Positions 18,839-26,425 of a DNA stretch of 51,996 nt are shown here, in pieces; the first letter of the stretch is position 1, and every line of letters starts with the position of its first letter. The translations under genes and the position numbers were made by a program. A model generated the notes under the pieces. It was not told where the DNA came from. It saw only the letters and a program-made list of their open reading frames with translations, and searched no databases. This stretch comes from an uncultured Anaerobiospirillum sp. (GTDB lineage Bacteria; Pseudomonadota; Gammaproteobacteria; Enterobacterales; Succinivibrionaceae): the NCBI GenBank assembly GCA_944389615.1, contig CALXNA010000023.1, forward strand, positions 1 through 51,996, given 5' to 3'.

Positions 18839-19609
18839 CTAGAAGCCGAGACTTGCCAGTAAGTCGTCAACCTCATCTTGTGAGGCCGCGGCAGTATTAG
18901 CCTCAATCTGGCTATCAAGAGCTGGACCTTGGGCTTCAATCGCCTTTTCTTTGAGCCGTTCTTGATCTTGCTCTGGCGTGTACTGGCCAAAGTAACGCAA
19001 GAAGTCAACCAGCTTATCCTCAACCTCGGTGATCAAGCTGACCACGCGTTGGATCATCTGACCGGTCAGGTCTTGGAAGTCCTGCGCCATCAGAATCTCG
19101 TTGAGCTGCTTGGACAAGTCCGAGGCATCATCAGCCGTCTTCTTGAGCAGGTCATCGATGCGATGGCATAAGAAGACGAACTCAAAGCGGTCGATGCGAC
19201 CGTTCATCAAATGCTTCCAAATTGGCATCAAGTCATCGATCGATGACTTCAAGGCATTGGCAATTGGGGTGCACTTGTCAACCGCGTCCAAGGTACGGGT
19301 CGCCGCCTTGTCCGTAACCGAGATAATGTACCGAAGACGCTCGGAGGCGTTAGGGATCTCTTCGTTGGTGATCTCACGTAATCTTGGGTCATAGGCAAAG
19401 TTCTGCACCGCGGTGTGTAAATCGCGGGTCAAAACGCCCACCTGCTGATAGAAGCTCTCCTCGCGCTTTTGCGTCAGCGCAAGGAGCTTGCTGTCAGCTT
19501 CCTTTTGCATGCCTGCTTCCAGCAGCATGACGATCTCGCGCGCCGTCTCCAAGGTGATGAGTGGCTTGTCATTGGTCATCTGCTCGATGAGATTATTTTC
19601 TTCGGACAT
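18839..19609 (-). CDS. cheZ: CheY-P phosphatase CheZ
   Basis: This 256-aa protein has the CheZ four-helix-bundle core. The active-site block A-Q-D-F-Q-D-L-T-G-Q gives D180 and Q184, equivalent to Escherichia coli D143 and Q147. The C-terminal S-Q-D-E-V-D-D-L-L-A-S-L-G-F peptide is the conserved CheY-docking tail. CheZ accelerates CheY-P dephosphorylation. I chose the ATG at 19609; a GTG sits one codon upstream and cannot be excluded. It lies between cheY and cheA with short spacing, consistent with one transcript. Confidence 0.96.
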   Translation of the reverse strand: MSEENNLIEQMTNDKPLITLETAREIVMLLEAGMQKEADSKLLALTQKREESFYQQVGVLTRDLHTAVQNFAYDPRLREITNEEIPNASERLRYIISVTDKAATRTLDAVDKCTPIANALKSSIDDLMPIWKHLMNGRIDRFEFVFLCHRIDDLLKKTADDASDLSKQLNEILMAQDFQDLTGQMIQRVVSLITEVEDKLVDFLRYFGQYTPEQDQERLKEKAIEAQGPALDSQIEANTAAASQDEVDDLLASLGF

Positions 19610-19629
19610 CACTTAGCCCCACTGACCTG

Positions 19630-20025
19630 CTATGAACCGCTCGATTCAATACGCTCGAAGATCTTGTCGATCTTGTCCTTTAAGGTGTCAGCAGTGAATG
19701 GCTTGACGATGTAGCCATTAACGCCCGCCTGCGCTGCGACCACGATCTGCTCGCGCTTGGCCTCAGCAGTTACCATCAAGAACGGGAGGGACTTGAGCTT
19801 AGGGTCGGAGCGGATCTTACGCAGAAGGTCGATGCCCTGCATGATCGGCATGTTCCAGTCGGAAATGACGAAGTCGAAGTCACCTGTTTCGAGCATAGGC
19901 AAAGCCGTCGAGCCGTCATCAGCCTCGAAGGTGTTGTTGAAGCCAAGATCACGCAACAGATTCTTGATGATGCGTCTCATGGTCGAGAAGTCATCAACAA
20001 TCAAAATCTTGATATTTTTATCCAA
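19630..20025 (-). CDS. cheY: Chemotaxis response regulator CheY
   Basis: This 131-aa single receiver domain carries acidic residues D11-D12, phospho-acceptor D56 in S-D-W-N-M-P, T86 in the V-T-A-E-A block and K108 in V-K-P-F. These are the full CheY set. CheY-P binds the flagellar switch to reverse rotation. The gene heads a cheY-cheZ-cheA unit that ends at the terminator at 16511-16552. Confidence 0.98.
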   Translation of the reverse strand: MDKNIKILIVDDFSTMRRIIKNLLRDLGFNNTFEADDGSTALPMLETGDFDFVISDWNMPIMQGIDLLRKIRSDPKLKSLPFLMVTAEAKREQIVVAAQAGVNGYIVKPFTADTLKDKIDKIFERIESSGS

Positions 20026-20776
20026 GATTCTCTCCTTAACTGCAAAATGTCATCAAGCGTGAGGCTTAATGTGGTCGGCCGCCGCAGAGACCAGCTTCGC
20101 CCAGCAAAGCTAAGCGCCGTCCAGTTCCGCGCCGCGCCTTATCCCTTGCATGCTCAAGTGATGCCAACCCCCGTGCGCTTGCACGAGCTAGCATCAACGC
20201 AGCCGGTCGGACCAAGGCCTACCGCCTACGCCCCTGAGCGCAAGGGGTGCAAGGAACGTCAAGCGTCCCTGCCAAGTTGTTGTGCCAACGCGCCTGCGTG
20301 GAAGCCGCGTCAACACTAAAGCGCACCTAAAGCAAGGTTGAAGCCTACAAGCGACTTCAATCCATTTCTAGGATCTTAACGCCAATCACTAGATAGAGCA
20401 AATGCCGCGCCCTCAAGGATCAAGAGCACATCACGTTCTATCAAGCAAAAGGGCCAAGCTCATGGTCGCAGGACGCGACAGCGTCATCTGCGCCCCAAGG
20501 CTCAACCTGTTTGAGCATTAAGTATCTAAGAAGTCAGGTCTAAGCCCTACGACAAGGCCCAATGGGTTGCGCCTAGCACAAGCAGCGCGCACGCCGTGCA
20601 AGGCAAAAACTAGGCTTGAGCGCGCCGGGGATCCCCGCGTCACTAAGCCCCCTCACCGTCTGCAAAGACTATTCCAAACCGCCGCGCGCCGCCCGCCGCC
20701 GCCACCCGATGAGGCAGAACTTGGCTCAGTCCAAGATGCAACCTTACGCAGCGCCATACGCAACAGCGCAGCTGCA
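20026..20776. other. Gene-free gap between fliA and cheY
   Basis: No coding region is supported here: the overlapping frames are short and unlike any family. The gap holds the sigma-54 site at 20397-20412. I saw no T-run terminator after fliA, so cheY may also receive read-through. Confidence 0.5.
20397..20412 (-). promoter_or_regulatory. Sigma-54 promoter, cheYZA unit
   Basis: The minus strand reads GGGCGCGGCATTTGCT: GG-N10-GC spacing with 10 of 12 consensus positions. It lies about 370 bp upstream of cheY, which is far, so another promoter nearer the gene may exist. Confidence 0.5.
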
Positions 20777-22315
20777 CTACGAAGCGGCACTGCGGCGGCG
20801 CCGAGGTGCCTTGACCACGGTAAGCTCCGCCGCGGCGGCCGGGGCAGCGGCCTTGGGCGCTTTAAGCGCCGCGCGCACTGTGCGCTTAGGCTTGGTCGTC
20901 GGAGCTGGGGCCTCGCCTTGGGCGAGCTCACTTAAAGCCTCGGCCTTGAGCTCTGGGTTGAGCTGCTGATAGGCGGTATTGACTTGGTGCAAGAACTCAA
21001 GGAAGTCATCGGTGGCAGCGGTGAGCTCCTCTTGCAGCGCCGCCAAAGTCTTGGTGTGGACGGCCAAGGCACTGTTCTTTTGGGTGAGCTCTTGGACTTT
21101 GAGCTCGGCGTTTTCGCTGAACTTGCGGAACTTAGACAGAGCCTCTTGCAGCAGCAAGCTATCTTGGGCCATCTTCTGGGCCCCAGCAATGCTCGGCTCA
21201 GCCGTGACCAAAGCGGTGACCGAGGAGGTCGAGTAGCGTTCGTGCATCTTGGCGATGTAATCGCGCGTATTGTTGATAAAGACGAAGAGCTCTTGCTCTT
21301 CTTTATTGATGCCGTCGGTGATGCTGACCTGCGCCCCCGGCACGCCCTTAGCGGCGCGCTTTTTGCGCGGCGGCGTTGCCGCTTGGATCTCACGCTCTTG
21401 CTGCAGCGCGCGGCCATGGGCGGTGCGCATCTCGATCTCGTCGTTGTCGTTGAAGAGCAAGCTGACGCGCTTCTTATTCGGCTGTGCTTGGCTGCCCGGA
21501 GCGAGGAGCTGCTCGCGCGGCGTTACGGTAGCATGCTTGGCCTTCGGCGGATTAGCCCAGTCAGACAGGCTCGCGCGCAGGCGTGTGACCGCCTGCGAGA
21601 GGATTTGGCAGGTGCGCGATTCGGAGATGCCCTTGATAAGACCAATCTCGCGCAGGTTCATCTCTTGGTCGTAGTAGAAGGTCAAGACTTCGCGCTCGCG
21701 CTCAGGCAGCTTGCCGATGGCGCGGGCTAAGGCCTCCTTGAATTGGTCGCCGTTGAGCGCCTCAAAGAGCTTATCATCGGGGCTTTGCCCCACGATCTCG
21801 CTTAAGGGCTTATCGCCGATGACGTCGTCAGTCAGGCCCGTGTCCTCAATGCCCATGACCTGCGAGGTGTTGCTGTCAAGCAGCATCTGATGGTAGCGCT
21901 TGATATCGACATTGAGGTATTGCGCGATCTCGACATCGGTCGCTGGGCGGCCCTTTTCGTGGGACAGGCGCAGCATAGCGTCGCGAATGGCGCGGGTATT
22001 CTGGTGCACCGAGCGCGGCGTCCAGTCGCTTTGGCGCAGCTGATCGATGATGGCACCGCGGATGCGGATTGAGGCGTAGGTCTCGAAGGTGGCACCTTGG
22101 CCTTCTTTGAAGTTTTGCAGGGCTTCAATCAGGCCGATCATGCCCGATTGCACAAGGTCGTTGATGTCAACGGAGGCCGGGAGCCGAGCCTTGAGGTGCA
22201 GCGCGACGCGCTTGACCAGCGGCGCGTACTTCACCACCAGCTCGTTGCGATCGACCACGTTTTGGCCTTGGTAGGCTTTCGCGCCTTTTAACAAACTTTG
22301 ACTCAAGTTGGCCAT
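20777..22315 (-). CDS. fliA: Sigma-28 factor FliA with a 250-residue C-terminal extension
   Basis: Residues 1-262 are a complete flagellar sigma-28: region 2 (D-L-V-Q-S-G-M-I-G-L-I-E-A; F-E-T-Y-A-S-I-R-I-R-G-A-I-I-D), region 3, and region 4 (L-P-E-R-E-R-E-V-L-T-F-Y-Y; S-E-S-R-T-C-Q-I-L-S-Q-A-V). Typical FliA stops near residue 240. Here the frame continues uninterrupted for about 250 residues: a short linker, a basic patch (R-K-K-R-A-A-K), a predicted coiled coil (about 330-455, with K-V-Q-E-L-T-Q-K-N and A-L-Q-E-E-L) and an Ala/Lys/Arg tail ending A-P-R-R-R-R-S. FliA directs RNA polymerase to late flagellar promoters. The extension has no recognised domain; it could bind DNA, an anti-sigma factor or the pole. 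A sequencing frameshift is unlikely because composition and frame stay consistent to the stop. Confidence 0.93.
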   Translation of the reverse strand: MANLSQSLLKGAKAYQGQNVVDRNELVVKYAPLVKRVALHLKARLPASVDINDLVQSGMIGLIEALQNFKEGQGATFETYASIRIRGAIIDQLRQSDWTPRSVHQNTRAIRDAMLRLSHEKGRPATDVEIAQYLNVDIKRYHQMLLDSNTSQVMGIEDTGLTDDVIGDKPLSEIVGQSPDDKLFEALNGDQFKEALARAIGKLPEREREVLTFYYDQEMNLREIGLIKGISESRTCQILSQAVTRLRASLSDWANPPKAKHATVTPREQLLAPGSQAQPNKKRVSLLFNDNDEIEMRTAHGRALQQEREIQAATPPRKKRAAKGVPGAQVSITDGINKEEQELFVFINNTRDYIAKMHERYSTSSVTALVTAEPSIAGAQKMAQDSLLLQEALSKFRKFSENAELKVQELTQKNSALAVHTKTLAALQEELTAATDDFLEFLHQVNTAYQQLNPELKAEALSELAQGEAPAPTTKPKRTVRAALKAPKAAAPAAAAELTVVKAPRRRRSAAS

Positions 22316-22615
22316 GCCGCTTTCCTAAGTTGATCTTGGTTCACCCCACGCGCTGAAGGTAGCAGCCCCTGCATACTGGGCCTACTCCCTGCCGGGCACA
22401 AACACCCCCGCGCCCGTCAGCCAAGTTTTTGGCGCCCGGGCCCAAGACCGCATAAGTGCTAATTACATGCCACGGCGTGACCGCATACTGCCTCAAACTT
22501 GAGCCCCGGCAGCCCGGTAGCTACTGCCTAGCCCCGCTGCGCTCAGCTCCGGCGGCGCGCTGTGAGCGCTCCCGCGCCCTGAGCAGCGCTGCGCTGCTAA
22601 CTGCCTGGTGCCCGG
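22316..22615. other. fliA leader with GC hairpins
   Basis: No gene is seen. Besides the sigma-54 site at 22457-22472, there is a perfect AGCAGCG/CGCTGCT hairpin at 22582-22598 just after the flhG stop, without a T-run. Confidence 0.4.
22457..22472 (-). promoter_or_regulatory. Sigma-54 promoter, fliA
   Basis: The minus strand reads TGGCATGTAATTAGCA: GG-N10-GC spacing with 10 of 12 consensus positions. It lies about 140 bp before fliA. Confidence 0.6.
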
Positions 22616-23650
22616 CTAACTCTGCCCGGCGCCCGGCGCCCTGCCCTTGGACTCACCGAAGTCAGCCTCAAGGAGCTTGCGCGAAGCTTCAATCTCCTGC
22701 TGAATGTCCTTGATCTGCGCCTCAGACAGGGCCGAGGCATCCATGCCCAAGATCTTGCCAATAGGCTGCGGGGGCGCATCAAAGCGCGAGCCAAAGCCCG
22801 GCTCGGAGCCGCTCTTGGTGCTGGCCTCGTCAGGGCGAACCAAGTTCTCAACAAAGAACTCAAGGTAGCCCCCCGGGATGTCCGGGATCGGCCAATTGAG
22901 CACGCGGCGGGCGAAGCTCTTGAAGGCGCGCGCCGCGGGCGCCTGCGGGAAAGCGTCAACGACGCAGGTGCGCTGGCGGATGGCCTTGCGCATATTGATG
23001 TCGATCGGGATGCAGGCGCATAACTCCAAGGCCACGTCCAAGAACTTGTCGGTCAAGGTGACCAGCTTCTTGAACATGAACTTGCCTTCCTCAAGGGAGT
23101 GGACTTGGTTGGCCACAATGCGGAACTTCGAGACGTTGTAGTCGTTAGAGAGCACCTTCATCTGGGCATAGGCGTCGGCGACCGAAGTCGACTCGTTGCA
23201 GACCACCATGATGACGTCTTGGGCGGCGCGGCAAAACGACAGCACCATATCGGAGATACCAGCGGCGGTATCAACGATGAGGAAGTCAATCGGCTCTTGA
23301 ATGGTCGAGAAGGCGCGGATGAGACCGGCGTGTTGATCTACGGAGAGCCCCGCCATCTCCTTTAGCCCCGAAGCGGCCGGGACAATGCGCAGACCTTGCG
23401 GGCCGTCTTGGATAATCTCTTGGAGCGAGCACTCGGCCTTTAACACATGGGCTAGATTCTTGCGGACTTTAAGTCCCAGCATCACGTCGATGTTAGCCAG
23501 ACCTAGGTCTGCGTCGAAGAGCATGACGTGCTTGCCCATCTGACATAAGGCTACGGCTAAATTTAAAGAGACTGAGGATTTCCCCACACCGCCCTTGCCG
23601 CCGGTCACGGTGATGACCTTGACTCTTCTCCACTTAAAATTTGAAACCAT
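22616..23650 (-). CDS. flhG: Flagellar number regulator FlhG (FleN/MinD family)
   Basis: This 344-aa MinD-like ATPase has the deviant Walker A K-G-G-V-G-K-S-S at 19-26, D-A-D-L-G-L-A-N at 46-53, and D-T-A-A-G-I-S-D in the middle. The block through G-G-Y-L-E-F-F-V-E-N-L-V matches Vibrio FlhG and Pseudomonas FleN. FlhG limits flagellar number, partly by stimulating FlhF GTPase and restraining the sigma-54 activator FleQ/FlrA. The N-terminus starts only 10 residues before the first strand, and an in-frame stop lies five codons upstream of the ATG. The FlhF-activating D-Q-A-x-x-L-R helix found in several homologues is therefore absent. A 55-residue tail follows the conserved end. The gene lies between flhF and fliA as usual. 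Confidence 0.95.
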   Translation of the reverse strand: MVSNFKWRRVKVITVTGGKGGVGKSSVSLNLAVALCQMGKHVMLFDADLGLANIDVMLGLKVRKNLAHVLKAECSLQEIIQDGPQGLRIVPAASGLKEMAGLSVDQHAGLIRAFSTIQEPIDFLIVDTAAGISDMVLSFCRAAQDVIMVVCNESTSVADAYAQMKVLSNDYNVSKFRIVANQVHSLEEGKFMFKKLVTLTDKFLDVALELCACIPIDINMRKAIRQRTCVVDAFPQAPAARAFKSFARRVLNWPIPDIPGGYLEFFVENLVRPDEASTKSGSEPGFGSRFDAPPQPIGKILGMDASALSEAQIKDIQQEIEASRKLLEADFGESKGRAPGAGQS

Positions 23651-23833
23651 ACTAGTCGTACCCTACAACCAAGCAACCCTACGGTGCCACCTTTGAGTGC
23701 CGCTCCAGCAAGATCAAACGACTGGGCCCAAGCAGGCTAGGCTCCCCTAGCGCTCTTCTGGCAACTCCCTAGCGCCTAAGCACGCTCTGCGCGGCAGCCC
23801 CGTAACGTCACGGAGTTAAGTAAGGTCACGCCA

Positions 23834-23849
23834 AGCAACCAAGCAGCCT
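23834..23849 (-). promoter_or_regulatory. Sigma-54-like site, flhG
   Basis: The minus strand reads AGGCTGCTTGGTTGCT: exact GG-N10-GC spacing, perfect TTGCT, weak -24 half, 8 of 12 positions in all. It lies about 185 bp before flhG. Confidence 0.35.
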
Positions 23850-23896
23850 CAGCAACTGCCCGCGACGCTTGTTCGTGAACTATGTTAGTAATATCT

Positions 23897-23923
23897 ATAT
23901 CGGCACGCACCGCCGATTATTGA
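23897..23923 (-). promoter_or_regulatory. Sigma-28-like promoter, flhG
   Basis: The minus strand has TCAA (23920-23923), a 15-bp spacer, then GCCGATAT (23897-23904), close to the sigma-28 consensus TAAA-N15-GCCGATAA. If real, FliA could feed back on flhG from about 240 bp upstream. The rest of the 23651-24366 gap shows no gene and is locally less GC-rich around 23870-23950. Confidence 0.4.
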
Positions 23924-24286
23924 TACAACCAAGTGCACACGTTTGCTCAAAACGACCACACTGCGCCCGCTGCGCCTTGCCCCAGCAGCGCCCCCTGAGG
24001 GCGCCCACCGGCACGGCTTCAACCGCAGTTTTCTGCGAGCTTTCGACAGCTCAGCCGATTAGTGCAAACTTTAGACCGCATGCCCGCAACACGGGGCACG
24101 CGCCCCAGTGTCGCCTGTATCTAGTTTACACCGTTTGCGGCATGCCCAAGCCTTTTTCCGTCACAAGGGCCGCCGCTACGCGCAAATGATCCAGCGCTTC
24201 CGCCCGCCCACGCTAACATGACGCGATCTCCCCAATACCGCCTAACCGGGCCGCGCCGCTAGGCTACGCCCGGCCGCGGCCCGCTC

Positions 24287-24366
24287 AGGCGCTCCTATTA
24301 GGCAGCCTGCGAGGCACCCCTATTAAGCGGCCCGCTCAGGCGCCCCTATTAAGCGGCCTGCAGGCG
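24287..24366. repeat. Short tandem repeat after flhF, 3 units of about 25 bp
   Basis: Units beginning AGGCGCTCCTATTA, AGGCACCCCTATTA and AGGCGCCCCTATTA start at 24287, 24312 and 24338, with a partial fourth at 24362 reaching the flhF stop. Confidence 0.7.
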
Positions 24367-26157
24367 CTAGAGGCCGCGCGGCAGCAGGCCCTGTGCGGCA
24401 TCGTCCTCGACCGCGGCCAAGGCGCGCCGCGCGAGGCTGGTCGGATTGGGAATGTCCAAATCCTCCGGCACCCGCTGGCCATCGGTGATGTAGCTGATGG
24501 GTAGTTTCATCTCGATGCACAGGGATAAGGCGTCACCTAGGTTTTGGCACTCATCGATCTTAGTTAAGATGAGGCCGGTCAGGCCCACCATGGCGAAGTG
24601 GTCGTAAGCATGCTGCAGCACCTTGCGCTGGGTGGTGCACGGCAGAACCAAGTAGTGCTTAAGCTGCAAGCTCGCCTGCTGCTTGAGCTGGGTGAGCTGG
24701 ACGTTAAAGCGCTCGTCTTTGAAACCCACACCAGCAGTATCGACCAAGATCAAGCTCTTGTCCGAGAGCGTATACAGAAGCTGTGGGAGCTCGGAGAGGT
24801 TCTTAACCGCGAAGGTCGCGCAGCCCATAATGCGGCCGTAGGTCTTAATCTGCTCGACGGCACCGATACGATAGTGGTCGGCGGTGACAATGGCCACGCG
24901 CTGCGGGCCGTAGCGCATGACAAAGCGCGCCGCGAGCTTGGCGAGCGTCGTCGTCTTACCGACACCGGCCGGGCCAATCAAGGTGACGATACCGCCCTTG
25001 GAGACGATGTCATCATCGCCCACTAAGACTGCGCGCTCAAGGAGCGAGACAATCTCGCGCCACGCGTCATTGAAGGTGATCTCCGCAGGCAGGCGATTGA
25101 CCAAGGAGTCGGCGACCTTGTCTGAGAAGCCCACACTGTGCAAGAGCTTGAAGACCATGGCCTTGACCGGCTCATTGCGCGAACGATTATCTTGGAGCAG
25201 GCCGGCGAGCTCAAACTGCAAGAGCTTGCGGATATTCTCCACCTCAGCGCGCATCTTCTCGAGGTCTTGGCGCACGACCGCATCCGACTCACCGTCGGAG
25301 CGGTAGGTATCGATGCCGGCGCGGCTGACATACTCATCCTTTTCCTGCTTGACCTTGGATTTGACGAAGAAGTTTTTGAACTCGCGTTGCTGTGACAGTG
25401 GCAACGGCGGAGTGTTGAAGAGATCAGCATCCTCATCTAACGATGGATCAATTCTAGATGGGCCTGCCTTCTTCATGGGATCGTTGGCCATATCCTCATT
25501 TCCATCATTGACAGGGTTAATAATACGGGTCGGGCTGGGCCCGGCCTCACGCTGCGGCATGATGCGGGCCGGAGTAAAATCCACCTCCGAGGCATCAGCC
25601 ACGGTCGCCGTCGGCGCAGGCGCAGGCTCGAGGAGCGCTGCGGGGCTTGCGCGCGGCTTGCGCACCTCGCCCTTGCTCGGGGGTTCAACTGAGCCTAAGC
25701 CCAAAGGCTTGGAGGCCGCAGCGCTCGGCGCTGTGTTCGCCGCGGTGCCGACCGGGGCGTTCGCTAAAGCGTTTGCGGCAGCGCTCTTAGGAGCGCTCTG
25801 CGCGGCATGGGCCGCTTTGTGCGCCGTCAGCTGCGCGATGTCACCACTGAGCTTATCACCTTGCTCCTTGGACATGGCATTTTGGCGCTCTAAAATCTCA
25901 ATCAGGCTCTTAGCGTAGGCTTGGTTCTTGCGCGGGGGGCTCTTGGGACTTTGCTCGGAGAGCTCGACTTTATCGTCGCCGACCTCGCGCTCGCCTAAGG
26001 GCAGCATCGGGCTGACTTTGCTTTCGATTCCGGCCACGATCTCAACGCCGGCGGCGACACGCTTATTGGACATGATGATCGCGTCTTCGCCCAGTTCGTC
26101 TTTGACCATGGTCAAAGCTTCGCGCATGTCTTTAGCTACAAAGCGCTTTAACTTCAT
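24367..26157 (-). CDS. flhF: Polar flagellar placement GTPase FlhF
   Basis: This 596-aa SRP-type GTPase has an N-terminal B domain (M-K-L-K-R-F-V-A-K-D-M-R-E-A-L), a long Ala/Pro-rich linker (about 100-280) and the N-G domains. The G1 loop G-P-A-G-V-G-K-T-T lies around 393-401, followed by T-A-D-H-Y-R-I-G-A-V-E-Q, D-T-A-G-V and T-K-I-D-E. FlhF recruits early flagellar components to the pole. Ordinary FlhF is 430-500 aa, so the linker is expanded. The N-terminal start is the family-typical one. It is encoded between flhA and flhG and has a good sigma-54 site upstream. Confidence 0.96.
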   Translation of the reverse strand: MKLKRFVAKDMREALTMVKDELGEDAIIMSNKRVAAGVEIVAGIESKVSPMLPLGEREVGDDKVELSEQSPKSPPRKNQAYAKSLIEILERQNAMSKEQGDKLSGDIAQLTAHKAAHAAQSAPKSAAANALANAPVGTAANTAPSAAASKPLGLGSVEPPSKGEVRKPRASPAALLEPAPAPTATVADASEVDFTPARIMPQREAGPSPTRIINPVNDGNEDMANDPMKKAGPSRIDPSLDEDADLFNTPPLPLSQQREFKNFFVKSKVKQEKDEYVSRAGIDTYRSDGESDAVVRQDLEKMRAEVENIRKLLQFELAGLLQDNRSRNEPVKAMVFKLLHSVGFSDKVADSLVNRLPAEITFNDAWREIVSLLERAVLVGDDDIVSKGGIVTLIGPAGVGKTTTLAKLAARFVMRYGPQRVAIVTADHYRIGAVEQIKTYGRIMGCATFAVKNLSELPQLLYTLSDKSLILVDTAGVGFKDERFNVQLTQLKQQASLQLKHYLVLPCTTQRKVLQHAYDHFAMVGLTGLILTKIDECQNLGDALSLCIEMKLPISYITDGQRVPEDLDIPNPTSLARRALAAVEDDAAQGLLPRGL

Positions 26158-26285
26158 ATCGCCCTTTCGCCCTTTCTTGCCCTATGCCTTAGACTAAGCT
26201 ACCCACGCTGCTCATGGCCATCACCAACTAGGTCGGGCTGCGCGGCGCGCAGACACCACCCCATGGGCCACAAAAAACAAGCAAA

Positions 26286-26301
26286 AGCAATTATGGTGCC
26301 C
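26286..26301 (-). promoter_or_regulatory. Sigma-54 promoter, flhF
   Basis: The minus strand reads GGGCACCATAATTGCT: GG-N10-GC spacing with 10 of 12 consensus positions (GGCAC and TTGCT intact). It lies about 130 bp before flhF. Confidence 0.65.
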
Positions 26302-26356
26302 AGCCTTGCACAGTATAAACGCTCAGGTGCGGACAAAAAAGTGGAAGCCGCCTCAA

Positions 26357-26388
26357 CGGCAGCCTGCGCCCGCGGGCGCAAGCTGCCG
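26357..26388 (-). terminator. Long GC hairpin after flhA, possible terminator
   Basis: CGGCAGC-x-TGCGCC pairs with GGGCGCA-x-GCTGCCG around a 3-nt loop, about 14 bp with one mismatch. A T6 run follows about 18 nt later on the minus strand, too far for a textbook terminator but suggestive. Confidence 0.4.
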
Positions 26389-26425
26389 CGACACGCGGCG
26401 GCGTGCTGCGCGCAGAAGCGTGCGG

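Noticed and set aside
23682..23699. TGGCACC ... TTGCT close to flhG
   Set aside because: GG-N12-GC spacing is two too long; a correctly spaced but weaker site lies at 23834-23849.
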